From Oscillibacter sp. (GTDB lineage: Bacteria > Bacillota > Clostridia > Oscillospirales > Oscillospiraceae): a DNA stretch of 64,000 bases. A model generated the notes under the pieces. It made no database searches. It was given only the letters and a program-made list of their open reading frames with translations, and was not told the origin of the DNA. Positions 61,951 to 64,000 of this stretch are shown in pieces. The stretch lies in NCBI GenBank assembly GCA_014799925.1, contig JAAVHC010000068.1, positions 1-64,000 of the forward strand. The letters run 5' to 3'. Position numbers and translations under genes: made by a program. Position 1 is the stretch's first letter. The number at the start of each line of letters is the position of its first letter.

Positions 61951-63630
61951 ATGATTCAATCCATAGACGGCCTTCAGTTCAAGCGGATGGTGCTTCACGG
62001 CTCCGCCGCCCTCGCGCTGCAAAAGCAGCAAATCAACGACCTCAACGTATTCCCCGTCCCGGACGGCGACACCGGCACCAACATGAGCCTCACCATCGGC
62101 ACCGCCGCCTCCGAGCTGAAAAAGGGCGATGTGAAACCGCTGGGCCAGGCGGCCTCCATTACGGCGGGCGCTCTGCTGCGGGGCGCGCGGGGCAACTCCG
62201 GCGTCATTCTCTCCCTTCTTTTCCGGGGAATGTCCAAGACGCTCAAGGGCCGGGACGATGCCGGCGCGGCGCTTCTGGCCGCCGCCATGCAGGAGGGCGT
62301 GGCCTCCGCCTACGGCGCGGTGATGAAGCCCGCCGAGGGCACCGTGCTCACTGTTTCGCGCCTTGCCGCCAAGCGGGCGGTGGAGGCCGCGGGGGAGAAT
62401 AACGACGTGGAGTATATGCTGTCGGAGGCGATCCGCGTGGGCTATGAGGTCCTGGCGCAGACCACGGATATGAACCCCGTTCTGAAGAAGGCCGGCGTGG
62501 TGGACGCCGGCGGCAAGGGGTATCTGGTGATTCTGGAGGGGATGCTGGCCGCCCTGCGGGGTGAGCCCATGCCGGAGGTGACGGAGGAGGCCCAGAGCCG
62601 GCAGGCCAGGGCGGATTTCAACGTGTTTTCCTCCGAGGAGATCACCTTCGCCTTTGACACGGTGTTCATCGTGCGGAAGGATGATCCGGAGGTGAACCTG
62701 ACCCCTCTGCGGGACTATCTCAACAGCATTGGAGACAGCCTGGTGATCGGAGAGGACGACGAGGCCTTCAAGGTCCACGTGCATACCAATATTCCCGGCA
62801 GCGCCCTCACCGAGGCCCAGAAGTTCGGCACCCTGGAGCTGGCCAAGATTGAGAATATGCGCACCCAGGCGGAGGATGTGGCCGCCGGGAAGAGGGCCCA
62901 GAGCGTGGATGATCTGGAGGAGGTCGAGGAGGAGCTGGAGCGCGAAGAGGAGGCGCCCGCCGCCGCGCAGAAAAAGCGCTATGGATTCCTGTCCGTCTGT
63001 GCCGGAGAGGGACTGGCCGCGGTGTTCAGGGACCTGGGCGTGGACGGCGTGATTTCCGGCGGCCAGACCATGAATCCCTCCACCGAGAGCATCCTTCTGG
63101 AGATCGAGCGGGTTCCCGCCGAGACGGTTTTCGTCCTGCCCAATAATAAGAACATCATTATGGCGGCCCAGCAGTGCGTGGGCCTGGCCTCCAGGAATGT
63201 GGTGGTGGTGCCCACCGAGACCATCCCCCAGGGCGTCACCGCCATGATGAGTGTGGACCCGGAGATGGAGGCGCAGGAGCTGCTGGAGACCATGACCGGG
63301 GCCATCCGGAATGTGTCCACCGCTCAGATTACCTATGCCGCCCGGAACAGCGACTTCGACGGCTTCGCCATCAACGAGGGCGACTATCTGTCCCTGCTGG
63401 ACGGAAAGCTGTTCGGCACCAATCAGGACATCAGGGTGATGCTGGAGAAGCTGGCGGAGAAGGCGGCGGAGAAGGGCGCGGAGTTTGTGACTCTGTTCTA
63501 CGGCGAGGACGTGAACGAGGAGCAGGCCCGGGAGGCGGCGGCCCTGTTCGGCCGGAAGTGCCCCAGCGCGGAGCTGTCCGTCCTGCCGGGAGGACAACCG
63601 GTATACTATTATATTGTCAGCATCGAGTAA
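61951..63630 (+). CDS. fakA: Fatty-acid kinase catalytic subunit FakA (DAK2/YloV)
   Basis: A 559-residue kinase. The N-terminal DAK2-type nucleotide domain (about 1-205) has NVFPVPDGDTGTNMSLT with the metal-binding Asp residues and GARGNSGVILS (about 71-81). The middle and C-terminal parts are the DegV-like binding regions. FakA phosphorylates fatty acids held by DegV/FakB proteins for phospholipid synthesis; a degV gene lies at 21305. In other annotations it is called YloV or DAK2 domain protein. It is cotranscribed with the Asp23-family gene and ends in a good terminator. Confidence 0.93.
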   Translation: MIQSIDGLQFKRMVLHGSAALALQKQQINDLNVFPVPDGDTGTNMSLTIGTAASELKKGDVKPLGQAASITAGALLRGARGNSGVILSLLFRGMSKTLKGRDDAGAALLAAAMQEGVASAYGAVMKPAEGTVLTVSRLAAKRAVEAAGENNDVEYMLSEAIRVGYEVLAQTTDMNPVLKKAGVVDAGGKGYLVILEGMLAALRGEPMPEVTEEAQSRQARADFNVFSSEEITFAFDTVFIVRKDDPEVNLTPLRDYLNSIGDSLVIGEDDEAFKVHVHTNIPGSALTEAQKFGTLELAKIENMRTQAEDVAAGKRAQSVDDLEEVEEELEREEEAPAAAQKKRYGFLSVCAGEGLAAVFRDLGVDGVISGGQTMNPSTESILLEIERVPAETVFVLPNNKNIIMAAQQCVGLASRNVVVVPTETIPQGVTAMMSVDPEMEAQELLETMTGAIRNVSTAQITYAARNSDFDGFAINEGDYLSLLDGKLFGTNQDIRVMLEKLAEKAAEKGAEFVTLFYGEDVNEEQAREAAALFGRKCPSAELSVLPGGQPVYYYIVSIE

Positions 63631-63640
63631 TGCGAAAACC

Positions 63641-63662
63641 GGGCCGGGAGAAATCCCGGCCC
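63641..63662 (+). terminator. Terminator after fakA
   Basis: GGGCCGGGA-GAAA-TCCCGGCCC, a nine-bp perfect stem with a GNRA-like loop, followed by TTCGTTT. Confidence 0.8.
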
Positions 63663-63718
63663 TTCGTTTCCGCCGCCCTCCGGCGGCAAGCGGTAAGCTT
63701 TTCGGTTTGCGGTCCCGT

Positions 63719-64000
63719 TCATGGAGCGGAGGGATGGGCCATTTTGATGATGTACTCCGGGGTGCCCGGTTCCTGCTCCCGTTCCCCGGTGGGGAGGAAG
63801 CCGCGGGCGGCGTAGAAGGCGATGGCCTTCCGGTTTTTCTCCAGTACCCAGAGGCGGCGGGCGTTCTGCCGCTCCACGGCGAAATGGAGCAGCTTTCCCC
63901 CGATGCCGGCTCCCTGAAAGAAGGGGTCTACGTACAGCTCCTTTACCTCGCCGTTTTCCGCGCGGACCATTCCCCGGACGAATGCGTCGTCATAGACCCA
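63719..64000 (-). CDS. GNAT-family N-acetyltransferase, 5' end outside the window
   Basis: The last 93 residues of a GNAT acetyltransferase; its start lies beyond position 64000. The visible part includes ELYVDPFFQGAGIGGKLLHF, with the acetyl-CoA-binding Q/R-x-x-G-x-G/A motif (QGAGIGG), and the C-terminal LEKNRKAIAFYAARGF that closes the fold. The in-window ATG at 63970 is internal. The substrate is unknown. Confidence 0.85.
   Translation of the reverse strand, partial: WVYDDAFVRGMVRAENGEVKELYVDPFFQGAGIGGKLLHFAVERQNARRLWVLEKNRKAIAFYAARGFLPTGEREQEPGTPEYIIKMAHPSAP

Overview
The window looks like chromosomal DNA from a spore-forming, anaerobic, fairly GC-rich member of the Bacillota, most likely class Clostridia near Oscillospiraceae. 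This is an inference. It rests on sporulation genes (spoVT, spoIVB, a SpoVD-like PBP), Firmicutes-type housekeeping genes (fakA with an Asp23-family partner, degV, an infC-rpmI-rplT operon, a HrcA/CIRCE-controlled clpB), many canonical sigma-A promoters with 17-bp spacers, strong AGGAGG-type ribosome binding sites, and iron-sulfur or rubrerythrin proteins typical of anaerobes. No rRNA, tRNA, CRISPR array, prophage or intact insertion sequence was recognised.

Layout. 1-2.4 kb: an AT-rich accessory end with one intact membrane acyltransferase and a decayed second copy fused by deletions to a broken SGNH-type gene. 2.6-9.9 kb: a tiny Asn/Gln-rich ORF, rubrerythrin, a pyridoxal/pyridoxamine kinase overlapping recG, a short DUF6774-like protein, spoVT, an amidohydrolase and a zinc-ribbon/Big2 membrane protein. 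10-22.6 kb: glycerate kinase, clpB with a perfect CIRCE, a lipoprotein, a FAD/Rieske oxidoreductase, an ABC exporter, polA and a marR-degV pair. 23-28.7 kb: a tripartite tricarboxylate transporter (tctC-tctB-tctA), a cytoplasmic Cys-type sulfatase and a GntR/LacI hybrid regulator, which together look like a catabolic island for a sulfated compound. 29-35.5 kb: a self-contained mannitol locus, with deoR-type regulator, HPr, EI and EIICBA divergent from mtlD. 35.6-41.5 kb: a kinase remnant behind a perfect promoter, a large hybrid histidine kinase, a ferredoxin-type aldo/keto reductase, a carboxymuconolactone decarboxylase-family protein and an esterase fragment. 41.5-44.6 kb: infC-rpmI-rplT, a DtxR/MntR-type regulator and spoIVB. 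45-59 kb: a dcw cell-wall and division cluster on the minus strand (mraZ, rsmH, ftsL-like, PBP, murE, mraY, ftsW, murG, murA, ftsQ, ftsZ). 59-64 kb: a coiled-coil protein, coaD, rsmD, an Asp23-family protein, fakA, and a GNAT acetyltransferase cut by the window edge.

Most of the window is ordinary core genome. The points most worth checking are the TTT-sulfatase-regulator island; the mannitol PTS whose HPr has Gly instead of the regulatory Ser46; three 10-bp MraZ boxes just after the dcw promoter; two related histidine-kinase remnants 9 kb apart, one behind a consensus promoter; a dcw cluster lacking murF, murD, murC and ftsA, with about 600 bp of hairpin-rich DNA in its middle; and the acyltransferase duplication scar. 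I did not find a clearly unprecedented multi-gene system.
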